A stretch of DNA of 64,000 nt from Microbacterium oleivorans (lineage in GTDB: Bacteria; Actinomycetota; Actinomycetes; Actinomycetales; Microbacteriaceae). Position 1 is the stretch's first letter; each line of letters starts with the position of its first letter. The notes below the pieces were generated by a model. The model had not been told where the DNA came from and did no database searches. It worked only from the letters and a program-made list of their open reading frames with translations. The position numbers and the translations under genes are program-made. The DNA lies in NCBI RefSeq assembly GCF_001644225.1, contig NZ_LSTV01000005.1, positions 502,146 to 566,145 of the forward strand, in the 5' to 3' direction. This document shows, piece by piece, positions 50,872 through 60,027 of this stretch.

Positions 50872-53732
50872 GAGGGGATCACCTGGGTGTCGGCGTCGGT
50901 CGTGCGGAGGGTGGGGGCGGTGAGGCGCAGGAGCTCGGGCTTCGGCCGGTAGGCGTCGGCGAGGAGGGTCCGCGCCGCGTCGAGGTCGCGCGCCGAGGCG
51001 ACGATCGTCAGCGCACCGGCCTTCGCGGCGATCGCGTTGGCGGCGTCGCGGAGGAGCGCGGCGGCCTGATCGCGCGATGCCCCGGTCAGGGTGTCGAGCC
51101 CGGCGATCACGACGAAGCGCGTGCGCCCGGCGAGGGCGCTGCGCAGCTCGCCGAGGGGGGCGTCGGCGCCGGCGAGGTCGGCGACGGAGACGTGGGCGCG
51201 GACCCACGGCGCGCGCCCGGGCAGCAGGTGCCCGGAGACCCGGAGCAGTCCGGCCGCCGGCTCGATGCGCCCGGCGACGGTCAGCAGGAACGCCCGCGAG
51301 ACGTGCGGGTCGTCGGCGGTCACGAGGAGCGTGCCGCCGTCGTCGAGCCGGACGCTCGCGCCCGAGAACAGCACGAGGTCGGTGTCGGCGGTCTCGGCGC
51401 GGACCTCGAGGTCGTCGGCCGCCAGCGCGCCGCGGTAGTCCGGCTCGGGCCAGTCGGCGTGGCTGCGCTCGTGCTCGACCGCCTCGCCCTCGATGTCGAC
51501 CTTGGGCAGCAGGCGTTCGAGCCAGCGCGGCATCCACCACGCCTTCTCGCCCAGCAGGGCCATGACGGCGGGGGTGAGGGTCATGCGCACGAGGAAGGCG
51601 TCGACGGCGATGCCGACGGCGAGCCCGAGGGCGATCGGTTTGATCGAGCTGTCGCCTTCGGGGACGAACGCCGCGAAGACGGCGAACATGATGACGGCCG
51701 CGGCCACGACGACGCGCGCCGAGGCGGTGAAGCCGGAGCGGACGGCGGCGACGGCGGTCGCGCGGTCGGCGCGGCCCCCGCGGGCGCGCACGGCGTGGAC
51801 GAAGTCCTCCCGCATGCGCGAGACGAGGAAGACCTCGTAGTCCATCGCCAGGCCGAACAGCACGCCCATGAGGATGATCGGCATGAAGCTGATGACGGGG
51901 CCCGTCCGCGTGACGTGGAGGAGGTCGGCGAGCCAGCCCCACTCGAACACGGCGGCGACCGCACCGAAGGCGGCGAGGATCGACAGCAGGTAGCCGAGGG
52001 TCGCCTTGAGCGGCACCCAGATCGACCGGAAGACGATCATCAGGAGGATGAAGGAGAGGCCGACGACGAAGATCCCGAAGGGCAGCAGCGCCGCGCCGAG
52101 CCGGTCGGAGACGTCGATGCCGACGGCGGTGAAGCCGGTCACCTTGAGGTCGACGCCGTACTCCTTCTCCCACTCGTCGTGGTGAGACCGCAGTTCGCGC
52201 ACGAGGTCGGCGGTCGCGGGGTCGTCGGGAGCCGTCGTCGGAACGATCTGGATGAGGCCCGTGTCGGCGGTCTCGTTCGGCGTTGCGAGCGCGACCCGCT
52301 CGACGCCGGGGATCGCCTCGACCTCCTTCTTCAGGTCTTCCATGAGGCCGAGCGGATCGGTCGAGGTGACGATCGTGCCGGTCATGACGAGGGGGCCGTT
52401 CGACCCGGCGCCGAAGTACTCGGCGTTGAGGTCGTAGGCCTGTCGCGCCTGGCTCGACGGCGGCTGGACGCCCGCGTTGGGCAGGGCGAGGTGCAGGCTC
52501 GCCGAGGGGATCGCCATCACGCCGAGTCCGACGATGACGGCGACGGTCGCGATGATCGGATGCCGCGTCACGAGCATCACCCAGCGGTTGGGCGGCATGA
52601 CGGCCGGGGCCGCGGGCGCGGCATCCGTCGTGTCGGCCTCGGCCTCGGTCTCGTCGGCCTCCTTCTTGCGGCGTCGCGTCGGGACGCCGCGCTGCAGCAT
52701 CCGTCCGCCCCAGCCGACCACGCGGCCCTTCGCGAACCCGAGGAGGGCCGGTGTCAGGCTGACGGCGACCGCGACGGCCACCGCCACGGCGACGGCGGCG
52801 GCGATGCCCATGGTCGACAGGAACGGGATGCCGGCGATGCTGAGGCCCACGAGGGCGATCATGACCGTCACGCCGGCGAACACGACCGCCGAGCCCGCGG
52901 TGCCCACGGCGCGGGCGGCGGACTCCTCGGGGTCCATGCCCGCGCGCACCTGATCCTGGTGGCGCGACACGATGAACAGGGCGTAGTCGATGCCCACCGC
53001 GAGCCCGAGCATCACGGCGAGCATGGGGGTGGTCGACGAGATCGTCGTGACGGCGGTCGAGAGGAAGATGAGGGCGATCGCAAGGGCGACGCCGATGAGT
53101 GCGCTGACGAGCGGGAACCAGGCGACGGCGAACGAGCGGAACGTCACGATGAGGACGAACAGCGCGACGAGCACACCGATCACCTCGACGATCGATAGGG
53201 CGGGGATCGACGCCGCGAACAGGTCTCCGCCGAGCGCGGACTGCGCCCCGGCGGGCAGCTGGTCGTGGAAGTCGGTCGCGGCCTTCTCGACCGCGGCGAT
53301 CGTCGCGTCGGACACCTCGGTGGACTGACCGTCGAACTGCATCTGGACGAGCGCCGCGCGGGCGTCGTCGGAGACGAGGCCGTCGACCATCTCGTCGAAC
53401 GGCGAGGTCGCCGAGGTGACACCGTCGATGTCGCCGAGCGTCGTCACCAGGTCGTCGATCTCTCCCCGGAGCGGCTGGTCCTCGACGGTCTCGCCCTCGG
53501 GCGCGACGACGATGAGCTGCGCGCTCGCGCCGCTCGCCTGCGGGAACGTGCGGTTCAGCAGCTCGAGACCCTGCTGCGCTTCGGTGCCCGGGATCGTGAA
53601 GGAGTTGTCGGTGCTCTTGGCGAAGAGGGCGACACCGCCGCCGACGATCCCGAGCAGGACGATCCACGCGATGAGCACGCGCCACGAGTGGCGGTAGGCC
53701 CATCGGCCGAGGGTGAAGAGGATGGTGGACAC
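50868..53732 (-). CDS. MMPL-family RND transporter
   Basis: Proton-driven exporter of 954 residues. Two sets of helices each follow a large extracytoplasmic loop; helices 2-6 of the first set contain LAVGIDYALFIVSRHQD and the second set has LAMDYEVFLVSRMRED, the paired proton-relay motifs of MMPL proteins. The C-terminal 200 residues after the last helix form a cytoplasmic extension with VLFSGASVRLDDGGTLLVT. Family members in actinobacteria export lipids or antibiotics. GTG at 53732 has an AGGAGC ribosome site. A TetR gene is divergent with twin operators. Confidence 0.9.
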   Translation of the reverse strand: MSTILFTLGRWAYRHSWRVLIAWIVLLGIVGGGVALFAKSTDNSFTIPGTEAQQGLELLNRTFPQASGASAQLIVVAPEGETVEDQPLRGEIDDLVTTLGDIDGVTSATSPFDEMVDGLVSDDARAALVQMQFDGQSTEVSDATIAAVEKAATDFHDQLPAGAQSALGGDLFAASIPALSIVEVIGVLVALFVLIVTFRSFAVAWFPLVSALIGVALAIALIFLSTAVTTISSTTPMLAVMLGLAVGIDYALFIVSRHQDQVRAGMDPEESAARAVGTAGSAVVFAGVTVMIALVGLSIAGIPFLSTMGIAAAVAVAVAVAVAVSLTPALLGFAKGRVVGWGGRMLQRGVPTRRRKKEADETEAEADTTDAAPAAPAVMPPNRWVMLVTRHPIIATVAVIVGLGVMAIPSASLHLALPNAGVQPPSSQARQAYDLNAEYFGAGSNGPLVMTGTIVTSTDPLGLMEDLKKEVEAIPGVERVALATPNETADTGLIQIVPTTAPDDPATADLVRELRSHHDEWEKEYGVDLKVTGFTAVGIDVSDRLGAALLPFGIFVVGLSFILLMIVFRSIWVPLKATLGYLLSILAAFGAVAAVFEWGWLADLLHVTRTGPVISFMPIILMGVLFGLAMDYEVFLVSRMREDFVHAVRARGGRADRATAVAAVRSGFTASARVVVAAAVIMFAVFAAFVPEGDSSIKPIALGLAVGIAVDAFLVRMTLTPAVMALLGEKAWWMPRWLERLLPKVDIEGEAVEHERSHADWPEPDYRGALAADDLEVRAETADTDLVLFSGASVRLDDGGTLLVTADDPHVSRAFLLTVAGRIEPAAGLLRVSGHLLPGRAPWVRAHVSVADLAGADAPLGELRSALAGRTRFVVIAGLDTLTGASRDQAAALLRDAANAIAAKAGALTIVASARDLDAARTLLADAYRPKPELLRLTAPTLRTTDADTQVIPS

Positions 53733-53762
53733 GGGCGCTCCTGGTCAGAGTCGGAGGGGTTC

Positions 53763-53796
53763 GATACAGCGCTGTATCCGATACACATGTGTATCG
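53763..53796. promoter_or_regulatory. twin TetR operators
   Basis: Two perfect palindromes side by side: GATACAGCGCTGTATC (53763-53778) and CGATACACATGTGTATCG (53779-53796). All four half-sites read GATACA, and the centres are 17 bases apart. They occupy the gap between the MMPL start (53732) and the TetR start (53839), so the regulator probably represses both itself and the export operon. Confidence 0.88.
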
Positions 53797-53838
53797 TAGA
53801 CCCGCACGCCGGTGCCGAGCCTGAAGGGTGGGTGTGAG

Positions 53839-54435
53839 ATGACGCGAAGCCGCGAGAACACGCGAGCGCGCCTGCTCGAGGCGGCCCACGAAGTGTTCGC
53901 CGAGGTCGGGCTGGATGCGGCATCCGTCGAGGCCATCTGCGAGCGCGCCGGGTTCACCCGCGGCGCGTTCTACTCGAACTTCGAGTCGAAGGACGAGCTG
54001 TTCCTCGCCCTCATCACGCGGCTCTCCGAGGACAAACTCGACGAGGTGTCGGTGCGCGTCCGGCGGCTCTCCGGCACCGACAGCCCGCTCGACCTCGTCC
54101 GCCAGATCGCCGACATGTCGCTCGCGGAGCGGATGGAGCCGCAGCTGCTCAGCGAGGTGCGGACGCAGGCGCTCCGCGACCCGCGCCTGGCCGAGGCGTT
54201 CCTCGCGTGGCGGGCGCAGATGCTGGGCCGGATCGAGACGATCGTCCGGGACGTGAGCGAGCGCCACGGCTTGCCGCTGCGGATGCCGGTCGCCGACGCG
54301 GCGTCGCTGCTGCTGGACGTGTCGGAGCAGTGCAGCGTGCAGGCGGCCCTCGAGCGGCTGTCGGAACGGCAGGCCAACCGGGCGATGCAGTCGCGCCTCG
54401 AGCAGCTCGTGCCGCTACTGGTCGGCGAGCCCTGA
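53839..54435 (+). CDS. TetR-family transcriptional regulator
   Basis: Repressor of 198 residues. N-terminal DNA-binding domain TRARLLEAAHEVFAEVGLDAASVEAICERAGFTRGAFYSNFESKDELF is canonical TetR; the C-terminal helical part is the ligand/dimer domain. ATG at 53839 is chosen over one nine codons earlier because MTRSRENTR is the usual beginning. Its last 21 bases overlap the 3' end of menC on the other strand. Confidence 0.94.
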   Translation: MTRSRENTRARLLEAAHEVFAEVGLDAASVEAICERAGFTRGAFYSNFESKDELFLALITRLSEDKLDEVSVRVRRLSGTDSPLDLVRQIADMSLAERMEPQLLSEVRTQALRDPRLAEAFLAWRAQMLGRIETIVRDVSERHGLPLRMPVADAASLLLDVSEQCSVQAALERLSERQANRAMQSRLEQLVPLLVGEP

Positions 54436-55422
54436 CCCCTCCGCCGCGAGGATCGCGTGGCAGCGTTCGAGGCGCGCGAGCCACCAATCCCGGCGCTCGG
54501 GCGCTGCGGCGTGGGCGTCGAGCAGCGCGGCGTCGGGGGTGACGCGACCCACCGGCAGCGCACCGGACCGCGGCCGCAGCGGCTCCGCCGCGACGTCGGC
54601 GGCGAGCAGCGACGCGGTGCCGAGCCCGCAGTCGAACGCGAGGTCGGGGAGGGCCGCGGCGAGGGCGGTGCCCATCGCCAGGCCCACCGAGGTGTCGAGG
54701 GCGCTCGAGACGACGGCGGGCAGCCCCGCGTCGGCGACGATCTCGAGCGCACGTCGCACGCCGCCGAGGGGCTGCACCTTGATCACGAGCAGGTCCGCCG
54801 CGCCCGCGCGGGCGACGGCGACCGGGTCGTCCGCCTTGCGTACGCTCTCGTCGGCGGCGATCGGGATGTCCATCCAGCGGATGCGGGTGCGCAGCTCGGC
54901 GAGCTCGGGCACCGTCGCGCACGGCTGCTCGACGTACTCGAGGTCGAACCCGGCGAGGGCGTGCACGGCGTGCTCGGCCTCGTCGACGTTCCACGCGCCG
55001 TTGGCGTCGATGCGGATGCGGCCCTCGGGTCCCATCGCGGCGCGCACCTCCCGCACGCGCGCCACGTCGTCGGCGAGGGTCTGCCCGGGCTCGGCGACCT
55101 TGACCTTCGCGGTGCGGCATCCGTCGAACCGGGCGAGCACCTCGGGGACGGATGCCGCGGCCACCGCCGGCACCGTCGCGTTCACCGGGACCGTGTCGCG
55201 CACCGCCGCGGTCGTGCGCTCCCAGCCGTACTCGATCGCGGCCGCGAGCCACGCCGCCGACTCGCGGTCGTCGTACTCGACGAAGGGCGAGAACTCGGCC
55301 CACCCCTCCGGTCCCTCGAGCAGCAGCGCCTCGCGGACGTCGATGCCGCGGAAGCGGGTGTGGAGCGGGAGGGCGATCACCCGCGCGCTCGCGCGCAGGT
55401 CGGCCAGCGGAGGCAGGTGCAT
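54415..55422 (-). CDS. menC: o-succinylbenzoate synthase
   Basis: Enolase-superfamily enzyme of menaquinone synthesis, 335 residues, dehydrating SHCHC to o-succinylbenzoate. Catalytic Lys pair: AKVKVAE (second Lys) and VIKVQPLGG; metal ligands Asp in RIDANGAW, Glu in YVEQPC and Asp in IAADES. ATG at 55422 lies six bases after CAGGAT (minus strand of 55429-55434), the same box and spacer as proC. No other men genes are adjacent. It ends inside the 3' end of the convergent TetR gene. Confidence 0.93.
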   Translation of the reverse strand: MHLPPLADLRASARVIALPLHTRFRGIDVREALLLEGPEGWAEFSPFVEYDDRESAAWLAAAIEYGWERTTAAVRDTVPVNATVPAVAAASVPEVLARFDGCRTAKVKVAEPGQTLADDVARVREVRAAMGPEGRIRIDANGAWNVDEAEHAVHALAGFDLEYVEQPCATVPELAELRTRIRWMDIPIAADESVRKADDPVAVARAGAADLLVIKVQPLGGVRRALEIVADAGLPAVVSSALDTSVGLAMGTALAAALPDLAFDCGLGTASLLAADVAAEPLRPRSGALPVGRVTPDAALLDAHAAAPERRDWWLARLERCHAILAAEGSGLADQ

Positions 55423-55508
55423 GCCCCCATCCTGGCCCTCGTCGCGGTCGTGACGCCCGCGGTCGGCGGGCGGGTCCGCGACGCCGCGCCGGAAGTAGAC
55501 TCGCGCGG

Positions 55509-58500
55509 GTGAGCAGCCCCCTCGCCCTCCGTCACCCGCTCGACGTCGAGTCCGTCCCGCGCCCCGCCCGGGCGCAGGCGCTGCTGGACGCGCTCGCCGG
55601 GCGGGTCGTGATCGCCGACGGCGCGATGGGCACGATGCTGCAGCGGCACGACCCGACGCTCGAGGACTACCGGCAGCTCGAGGGCTGCAACGAGATCCTC
55701 AACGTCTCGCGCCCCGACATGATCGCCGCCATCCACGACGAGTACCTCGCCACCGGGATCGACGCCATCGAGACCAACACGTTCGGGGCGAACTGGTCGA
55801 ACCTGTCGGACTACGGCATCGACGACCGCATCCACGAGCTCGCCGCCGCCGGGGCGCGCATCGCGCGGGAACGCGTCGACGCCGCCGAGGCGCGCGACGG
55901 CCGCCTCCGCTGGGTGCTCGGATCCCTGGGCCCCGGCACGAAGCTCCCGAGCCTCGGTCACACGACCTACGACCACCTCAAGCAGACGTTCGCGCTGCAG
56001 GCGGAGGGTCTCATCGACGGCGGCGCCGACGCACTGTTGATCGAGACGTCGCAGGACCTCCTGCAGACCAAGGCCGCCGTCAACGGTTGCAAGCAGGCGA
56101 TCGTGAGTCGCGGCATCCGTCTGCCGATCCTCGTCGAGGTGACGGTCGAGACGACCGGCACGATGCTCATGGGGTCGGAGATCGGTGCGGCGCTCACGGC
56201 GCTCGAGCCCCTCGGTGTCGACGCGATCGGTCTCAACTGCGCGACCGGTCCCACCGAGATGAGCGAGCACCTGCGGCACCTGTCGAAGCACGCGACGGTG
56301 CCGGTCGTGTGCATGCCGAACGCCGGACTCCCGGTGCTGACCGCCGACGGGGCGCACTACCCGCTCACCCCCGACGAGCTGGCGACGGCGCACGAGCAGT
56401 TCGTCCGCGAGTTCGGGTTGGGACTGGTCGGCGGATGCTGCGGCACGACCCCCGAGCACATGGCCGCCGTCGTCGAGCGCCTGCGCCCGGTCGCGGCGCC
56501 GGCACCGCGGTCGCCCGTCACCGAGCCGGGGGTCGCGTCGCTGTACCAGCACGTGCCGTTCGACCAGGACACCGCCTACCTCGCGATCGGGGAGCGCACG
56601 AACGCGAACGGGTCGAAGGCGTTCCGCGAGGCGATGCTCGAGGGGCGGTGGGACGACTGCGTCGAGATCGCGCGGAACCAGATCCGCGTCGGCGCGCACC
56701 TGCTCGACGTCTGCGTCGACTACGTCGGTCGCGACGGGGTAGCGGACGTGCGCGAGATCGTGTCGCGGTTCGCCTCGGCATCCACTCTTCCGCTCGTCAT
56801 CGACTCGACCGAGCCCGCCGTCCTGCAGGCGGGTCTCGAACTGATCGGCGGGCGTCCGGTCGTGAACTCGGTGAACTACGAGGACGGCGACGGGCCGACC
56901 AGCCGGTTCGGGCGGATCATGCCGCTCGTGAAGGAGCACGGCAGCGCCGTCATCGCCCTCACGATCGACGAGCAGGGGCAGGCGCGCACCGCACTCGACA
57001 AACTGCGGATCGCGTCGCGGCTCGTCGACGAGCTGGTCGGCGAGTGGGGGATGCGGGTCTCGGACATCGTCGTGGACTGCCTCACCTTCCCGATCGCGAC
57101 CGGTCAGGAGGAGACGCGGCGCGACGCGATCGAGACGATCGAGGCGATCCGCGGACTCGTCGAGAAGTACCCGGGCATCAACACGACCCTCGGCGTCTCG
57201 AACGTGTCGTTCGGGCTGAACCCGGCGGCGCGGTCGGTGCTCAACTCGGTCTTCCTGCACGAGGCGACGCAGGCGGGTCTCACGTCGGCGATCGTCGATG
57301 CGGCCAAGATCGTCCCGCTCGCCTCGATCCCCGAGGAGCAGCGGAAGGCCGCGCTCGACCTCGTGTGGGACCGGCGCGAGACGGATGCCGAGGGGAACGT
57401 CACCTACGACCCGCTCGCCGTCATGCTCGACATGTTCGCCGGGGTCGACACGGCCGCCCTGCGCGATCAGCGCGCCGCCGAGCTCGCCGCCCTGCCCGTG
57501 GGGGAGCGGCTCGAGCGCCGCATCATCGACGGCGAGCTCAAGGGCCTCGAGGCCGACCTCGACCTCGCGCGCGAGGTCGGCATCGCCCCGCTCGAGATCA
57601 TCAACGACCACCTGCTGGAGGGCATGAAGGTCGTCGGCGAGCGGTTCGGCGCGGGCCAGATGCAACTGCCGTTCGTGCTGCAGTCCGCCGAGGTCATGAA
57701 GACGGCGGTCGCGCTCCTCGAGCCGCACATGGAGCGCACCGGTGCGTCGGGCAAGGGCACGATCGTGCTCGCGACCGTCCGCGGCGACGTGCACGACATC
57801 GGCAAGAACCTCGTCGACATCATCCTGACCAACAACGGCTACACCGTCGTGAACCTCGGCATCAAGCAGCCCATCGCCGACATCATCGCCGCCGCCGAGG
57901 AGCACGACGCCGACGTCATCGGCATGAGCGGCCTGCTCGTGAAGTCCACGGTCGTCATGAAGGAGAACCTCGAGGAGCTCGCGTCGCGCGGGCTCGCCGG
58001 CCGGTGGCCCGTGATCCTCGGCGGCGCGGCGCTGACCCGCGCGTACGTTGAGGACGACCTCGCCGGGATCTTCCCGGGCGAGGTCCGCTACGCGAAGGAC
58101 GCCTTCGAGGGCCTCGCGCTCATGGAGCCCCTCGTGAAGATCGCGCGCGGGGCGGACCCGGCATCCGTCGGTCTCCCGCCGCTGAAGAAGCGCATCCACT
58201 CGGCGGGGTCGAAGCTCACCCTGACCGAGCCCGAGGCGATGCCCGGGCGGTCGGACGCGGCATCCGACAACCCCGTCCCGGCCCCGCCATTCTGGGGCAC
58301 CCGGATCGTGCGCGGTGTCGCGCTCGCCGACTACGCCGCCTTCCTCGACGAACGCGCGACGTTCATGGGGCAGTGGGGGCTCAAACCCGGGCGCGGCGAC
58401 GACGGCCTCACGTACGAGCAGCTCGTCGAGACCGAGGGGCGGCCGCGGCTGCGGTACTGGCTCGACCGCATCCTCGCCGAGGGCATGCTCGACGCATCGG

Positions 58501-59135
58501 TCGCCTACGGCTACTTCCCCGTCGTCAGCGAGGGCGACGACGTCGTCGTGCTGCACCACGGCGCGGATGCCGCCGGTCGCCTCGGCGTGCCGGGGCTGCT
58601 CGCGCCCGACGGCGGATCCGGGGGCGAGGTCGGCACCGAGCGGCTCCGGTTCTCGTTCCCGCGCCAGCGCCGCGACCGGCACCTCTGCCTCGCGGACTTC
58701 GTGCGCTCCCGCGAGTCGGGGCAGGTGGACGTGTTGCCCGTGCAGCTCGTGACGGCGGGCGCCCGGATCGACCAGGTCACCGCGAAGTTGTTCGCCGAGG
58801 ACCGGTACCGCGACTACTACGAGCTCAACGGGCTCGTGATGCAGCTGACCGAGGCGCTCGCGGAGTTCTGGCACGCCCGCATCCGCGCCGAGCTCGGCTT
58901 CGCCGGCGAGGATCCCGCCGACACGGCCGGCCTCTTCAAGCTCGAGTACCGCGGCGCGCGCTTCTCGCTGGGGTACCCGGCGTGCCCCGACATGGAGGAC
59001 CGGCGCAAGGTCGTCGAGCTCTTGCATCCCGAGCGGATGGGGGTCGAGCTCAGCGAGGAACTGCAGCTGCATCCCGAGCAGTCGACGGATGCCTTCGTGT
59101 TCCACCACCCCGAGGCGAAGTACTTCTCGGTGTGA
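55509..59135 (+). CDS. metH: cobalamin-dependent methionine synthase
   Basis: Transfers a methyl group from methyltetrahydrofolate to homocysteine. All modules are present in 1208 residues: homocysteine domain with zinc ligands Cys 244 and the GGCCGT pair near 310, pterin domain (LAIGERTNANGS), cobalamin-binding cap and Rossmann module with DVHDIGKNL (His about 761, the cobalt ligand), and the C-terminal S-adenosylmethionine reactivation domain. GTG at 55509 is seven bases after TAGACT (55496-55501). The 86-base gap to menC holds no B12 or SAH riboswitch that I can see. Confidence 0.96.
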   Translation: MSSPLALRHPLDVESVPRPARAQALLDALAGRVVIADGAMGTMLQRHDPTLEDYRQLEGCNEILNVSRPDMIAAIHDEYLATGIDAIETNTFGANWSNLSDYGIDDRIHELAAAGARIARERVDAAEARDGRLRWVLGSLGPGTKLPSLGHTTYDHLKQTFALQAEGLIDGGADALLIETSQDLLQTKAAVNGCKQAIVSRGIRLPILVEVTVETTGTMLMGSEIGAALTALEPLGVDAIGLNCATGPTEMSEHLRHLSKHATVPVVCMPNAGLPVLTADGAHYPLTPDELATAHEQFVREFGLGLVGGCCGTTPEHMAAVVERLRPVAAPAPRSPVTEPGVASLYQHVPFDQDTAYLAIGERTNANGSKAFREAMLEGRWDDCVEIARNQIRVGAHLLDVCVDYVGRDGVADVREIVSRFASASTLPLVIDSTEPAVLQAGLELIGGRPVVNSVNYEDGDGPTSRFGRIMPLVKEHGSAVIALTIDEQGQARTALDKLRIASRLVDELVGEWGMRVSDIVVDCLTFPIATGQEETRRDAIETIEAIRGLVEKYPGINTTLGVSNVSFGLNPAARSVLNSVFLHEATQAGLTSAIVDAAKIVPLASIPEEQRKAALDLVWDRRETDAEGNVTYDPLAVMLDMFAGVDTAALRDQRAAELAALPVGERLERRIIDGELKGLEADLDLAREVGIAPLEIINDHLLEGMKVVGERFGAGQMQLPFVLQSAEVMKTAVALLEPHMERTGASGKGTIVLATVRGDVHDIGKNLVDIILTNNGYTVVNLGIKQPIADIIAAAEEHDADVIGMSGLLVKSTVVMKENLEELASRGLAGRWPVILGGAALTRAYVEDDLAGIFPGEVRYAKDAFEGLALMEPLVKIARGADPASVGLPPLKKRIHSAGSKLTLTEPEAMPGRSDAASDNPVPAPPFWGTRIVRGVALADYAAFLDERATFMGQWGLKPGRGDDGLTYEQLVETEGRPRLRYWLDRILAEGMLDASVAYGYFPVVSEGDDVVVLHHGADAAGRLGVPGLLAPDGGSGGEVGTERLRFSFPRQRRDRHLCLADFVRSRESGQVDVLPVQLVTAGARIDQVTAKLFAEDRYRDYYELNGLVMQLTEALAEFWHARIRAELGFAGEDPADTAGLFKLEYRGARFSLGYPACPDMEDRRKVVELLHPERMGVELSEELQLHPEQSTDAFVFHHPEAKYFSV

Positions 59136-59139
59136 CGCC

Positions 59140-59952
59140 TCAGAGTCGCGTGTAGCGGGCGCGGAAGAAGGCGTAGACGCCGTACGCGATCCAGCCGGCG
59201 CCCACGAGGACGAGCAGGATCTTGCCGGCGGGGAGGTCGGCGATCGTGCGCAGGGCTCCGTCGAGTCCACTGGACTTCTCGGGGTCGTTGGTCGCCGCGG
59301 CGAAGAGGAACAGGACGCCGACACCCGCCATCGCGATGCCGCGCGCGATGTAGCCGACGGTGCCGAGGATCCGCACGCCGCGGCCCGCGGTCCCGCCCGG
59401 CATGCTCAGGTCGCGCTCGAAGCGTCGCGTGACGCCCTTGACCACGAGGTACCCCGCGATGGCGATCAGCACGATCCCGATGGCGACGACGACGAACACA
59501 CCGCCGGGCGTCGAGAGCAGGCCCGCGGTGAGCGAGGTCGTCGAGCCTGACGAGCTCGACGACCCGCCGGCGGCGAACGTGCCCGCCGTGACGGCGAGGG
59601 CGAGGTAGACGAGCCCCTTCGCGCCGTTCTTGACGATGTGCACGGCGCGGTCCTTGCCGGAGTCGGCGCTGCGGTCGAGGACGGCGCTCAGCAGATGCCA
59701 CAGCCCGAGGGCGGCCAGCCCGATCGTCACGGCCCACAGCAGGAAGATGCCACCGGGGGCTGCGGCGAGCTGCGCGAGGGCGCCCGACTGGTCGGCCTCC
59801 TGCCCACCGGCGCCGCCGAGGGCGATCGAGATCGCGATGACGCCGATGAGGATGTGGACGATCCCGCTCGCGGCGAAGCCCGCCCGGGCGAGGACATGGA
59901 CCGCCCGGCTGTTCTTGGCGTCGTGGGCCGCGCTCTTGGCTGTCGAGGTCAT
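59140..59952 (-). CDS. DUF1206 family membrane protein
   Basis: Protein of 270 residues with three similar pairs of membrane helices, the DUF1206 internal-repeat layout: LARAGFAASGIVHILIGVIAI, NGAKGLVYLALAVTAGTF and GYIARGIAMAGVGVLFLFAA open the three units. Function unknown. ATG at 59952 follows TAGGCT (minus strand of 59959-59964) by six bases. It is convergent with metH, five bases apart. Confidence 0.9.
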   Translation of the reverse strand: MTSTAKSAAHDAKNSRAVHVLARAGFAASGIVHILIGVIAISIALGGAGGQEADQSGALAQLAAAPGGIFLLWAVTIGLAALGLWHLLSAVLDRSADSGKDRAVHIVKNGAKGLVYLALAVTAGTFAAGGSSSSSGSTTSLTAGLLSTPGGVFVVVAIGIVLIAIAGYLVVKGVTRRFERDLSMPGGTAGRGVRILGTVGYIARGIAMAGVGVLFLFAAATNDPEKSSGLDGALRTIADLPAGKILLVLVGAGWIAYGVYAFFRARYTRL

Positions 59953-60027
59953 GGCGTCAGCCTAGGCACCGCGACCGCCGACGACGGAGGGGTTGCGCTG
60001 CGCTGTACAGTGACGCCGGGAGGGCGG

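Noticed and set aside
50872..54267. Apparent N-terminal extension of the YhgE/Pip gene across the MMPL and TetR region.
   Set aside because: It runs through the MMPL gene in another frame and through the twin operators; the ATGA overlap at 50868-50871 gives a better start.
55423..55508. Possible B12 or SAH riboswitch upstream of metH.
   Set aside because: The gap is only 86 bases and metH appears to start close after a -10 box; no conserved B12-box-like sequence is seen.
55377..59324. Open frame of about 1315 codons opposite metH.
   Set aside because: Antisense shadow of a complete methionine synthase, with no domain of its own.
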